From Acholeplasmataceae bacterium UBA5769 (lineage in GTDB: Bacteria > Bacillota_I > Bacilli_A > Acholeplasmatales > Acholeplasmataceae), in the NCBI GenBank assembly GCA_002418725.1, contig DIER01000017.1:20281-84280 (forward strand): DNA of 64,000 bases, read 5' to 3'. The position numbers and the translations under genes were made by a program. The notes beneath the pieces are model-generated. The model had not been told where the DNA came from and did not search any database. It worked only from the letters and a program-made list of their open reading frames with translations. This document shows, in pieces, positions 63,311 through 64,000 of this stretch (positions within the stretch are counted from its first letter, which is position 1; each line of letters begins with the position of its first letter).

Positions 63311-64000
63311 ATGAAAATTGATAAAGAATTAAAAGATAATCGAAAAAATATCACCGAAACTGCAAATAACAACAAAACATTTACATTCATTGATTTATTT
63401 GCAGGAATAGGTGGTTTTCATATTGGATTACATAATGTGGGAGGTGAATGTGTTTTCGCATCCGAATGGGATATAGAAGCAAGAAACACTTACACGAAAA
63501 ACTTCAATAGAATAGCTCCTCATTTATTTGATTCACAGGGAAATCCGACGGATTTATTCGCTGGTGATATCACACAAGTAGATCCTAGAGATATTCCTAA
63601 TCATGATATTTTATGTGCTGGATTTCCTTGTCAGCCATTCTCGATATCAGGAAAACAGCAAGGTTTCAATGATACAAGAGGCACTTTATTCTTTAATATT
63701 CTTGAAATTGTCAAGGAAAAAAAACCAAAAGTAATACTACTTGAAAATGTGAAACATTTGATTCATCACGATAAAGGGAATACATTTAGAGTTATTAAGG
63801 AAGAACTTATAAAAATTGGTTACAAAATTAGCTGGAAAGTATTGAATGCCAAAGACTTTGGATTAGCCCAAAATAGAGAACGCATCATAATTATTGGAAG
63901 TATAGATAAGGAATTTGATTTCAGCAAGATAGAAAAGCAAAAAAATATAACAATCAAGGATATTCTTGATGAATCAGGTGATTTTGAATATCTTGATGCA
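63311..64000 (+). CDS. C5-cytosine DNA methyltransferase (cut off by window end)
   Basis: The first 230 codons of an open frame that reaches the window edge. Motif I FIDLFAGIGGFHIG (near 25-38), motif IV AGFPCQPFSISGKQ with catalytic Cys, motif VI LLENVKHL, motif VIII AQNRERIIIIGS. This is the Dcm/type II branch, quite different from the methyltransferase at 61342. ATG 63311 follows GGGTGAT; TACAAT at 63283-63288 is a possible -10 and the preceding gap is 81 bases. A restriction endonuclease may lie just outside. Confidence 0.9.
   Translation, partial: MKIDKELKDNRKNITETANNNKTFTFIDLFAGIGGFHIGLHNVGGECVFASEWDIEARNTYTKNFNRIAPHLFDSQGNPTDLFAGDITQVDPRDIPNHDILCAGFPCQPFSISGKQQGFNDTRGTLFFNILEIVKEKKPKVILLENVKHLIHHDKGNTFRVIKEELIKIGYKISWKVLNAKDFGLAQNRERIIIIGSIDKEFDFSKIEKQKNITIKDILDESGDFEYLDA

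Larger units (their letters stand above)
54601..64000. mobile_element. Integrated mobile region beside tRNA-Leu (right end outside the window)
   Basis: From the tRNA end to the window edge the content is accessory: two serine recombinases, an integrase, excisionase-like and XRE regulators, an antirepressor-like gene, two cytosine methyltransferases and a rep-like gene with iterons. The left edge is placed at the tRNA, although the recombinase-linked repeat at 54749-54812 may be the true end. It could be one composite or two nested elements. No conjugation or phage structural gene is inside the window. Confidence 0.75.

Noticed and set aside
1..64000. UGA=Trp Mollicutes genetic code
   Set aside because: Many intact genes end at TGA with a coupled start of the next gene, for example 285-287, 1352-1354 and 40121-40123.

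Overview
The window reads as chromosome of a wall-less or Mollicutes-like, low-GC bacterium of the Bacillota/Tenericutes group (Acholeplasma/Izemoplasma neighbourhood); this is an inference. Supporting signs are short intergenic gaps with many 4-base ATGA/GTGA overlaps, Gram-positive signals (PolC-type replicase, a T-box before pheST, strong AGGAGG ribosome sites), several lipoprotein signal peptides, and a surface pullulanase that ends in a transmembrane anchor with no visible cell-wall sorting motif. UGA is a normal stop here (for example the ends of the genes at 287, 1354, 21058 and 40123), so this is not a UGA=Trp Mollicute.

Layout. 1-2620: a four-gene 2-oxoacid:ferredoxin oxidoreductase operon, the only anaerobic energy genes seen. 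2766-8152: an MFS transporter, a minus-strand operon of a paired short-chain chromate-type transporter plus a glycerophosphodiester phosphodiesterase, and a surface 5'-nucleotidase lipoprotein. 8204-32007: a large alpha-glucan (starch/glycogen/maltodextrin) utilisation island. It holds a surface pullulanase, a surface amylase lipoprotein, a maltodextrin binding protein with two permeases but no ATPase, a small secreted lipoprotein that may bind glycans, glycogen phosphorylase, a second GH13 enzyme, a cytosolic pullulanase, branching enzyme, neopullulanase, a LacI-type repressor, oligo-1,6-glucosidase, 4-alpha-glucanotransferase and a GH5 beta-glucanase-like enzyme. LacI/cre-like operators (TGnAAnCG core) sit on the promoters of this island, several starting on the last base of the -10 box, so the cluster looks like one regulon. 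Polymer is cut outside, maltodextrins enter by the ABC importer, and phosphorylase, debranching enzymes, MalQ and the glucosidase reduce them to glucose-1-phosphate and glucose.

32008-54600: housekeeping genes: acpP, leuS, an ECF sigma factor with membrane anti-sigma and a lipoprotein carrying an RsgI-like domain, an rRNA-methylase-like gene, a TIGR01212 radical SAM gene, a DUF1189-like membrane protein, polC, a Bax-inhibitor-1 family protein, a T-box controlled pheST, rlmN, rsgA, rpe, thiN, rpmB, the FakA-like DAK2 protein, and tRNA-Leu(GAG).

54601-64000 (running off the window): an integrated mobile region starting right after tRNA-Leu. It has two overlapping large serine recombinases (the second with a degenerate zinc ribbon), a 22-base direct repeat at the end of the recombinase operon, a divergent pair of XRE-type regulators, a tyrosine integrase, an antirepressor-like gene, an excisionase-like protein, a nested repeat/operator block, two different C5-cytosine methyltransferases, and a replication-initiator-like gene with five phased iterons inside its coding sequence followed by AT-rich DNA, a likely replication origin. 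The split RsgI-like signalling locus, the shared operator design of the glycan island and the composite mobile element are the parts most worth following up.
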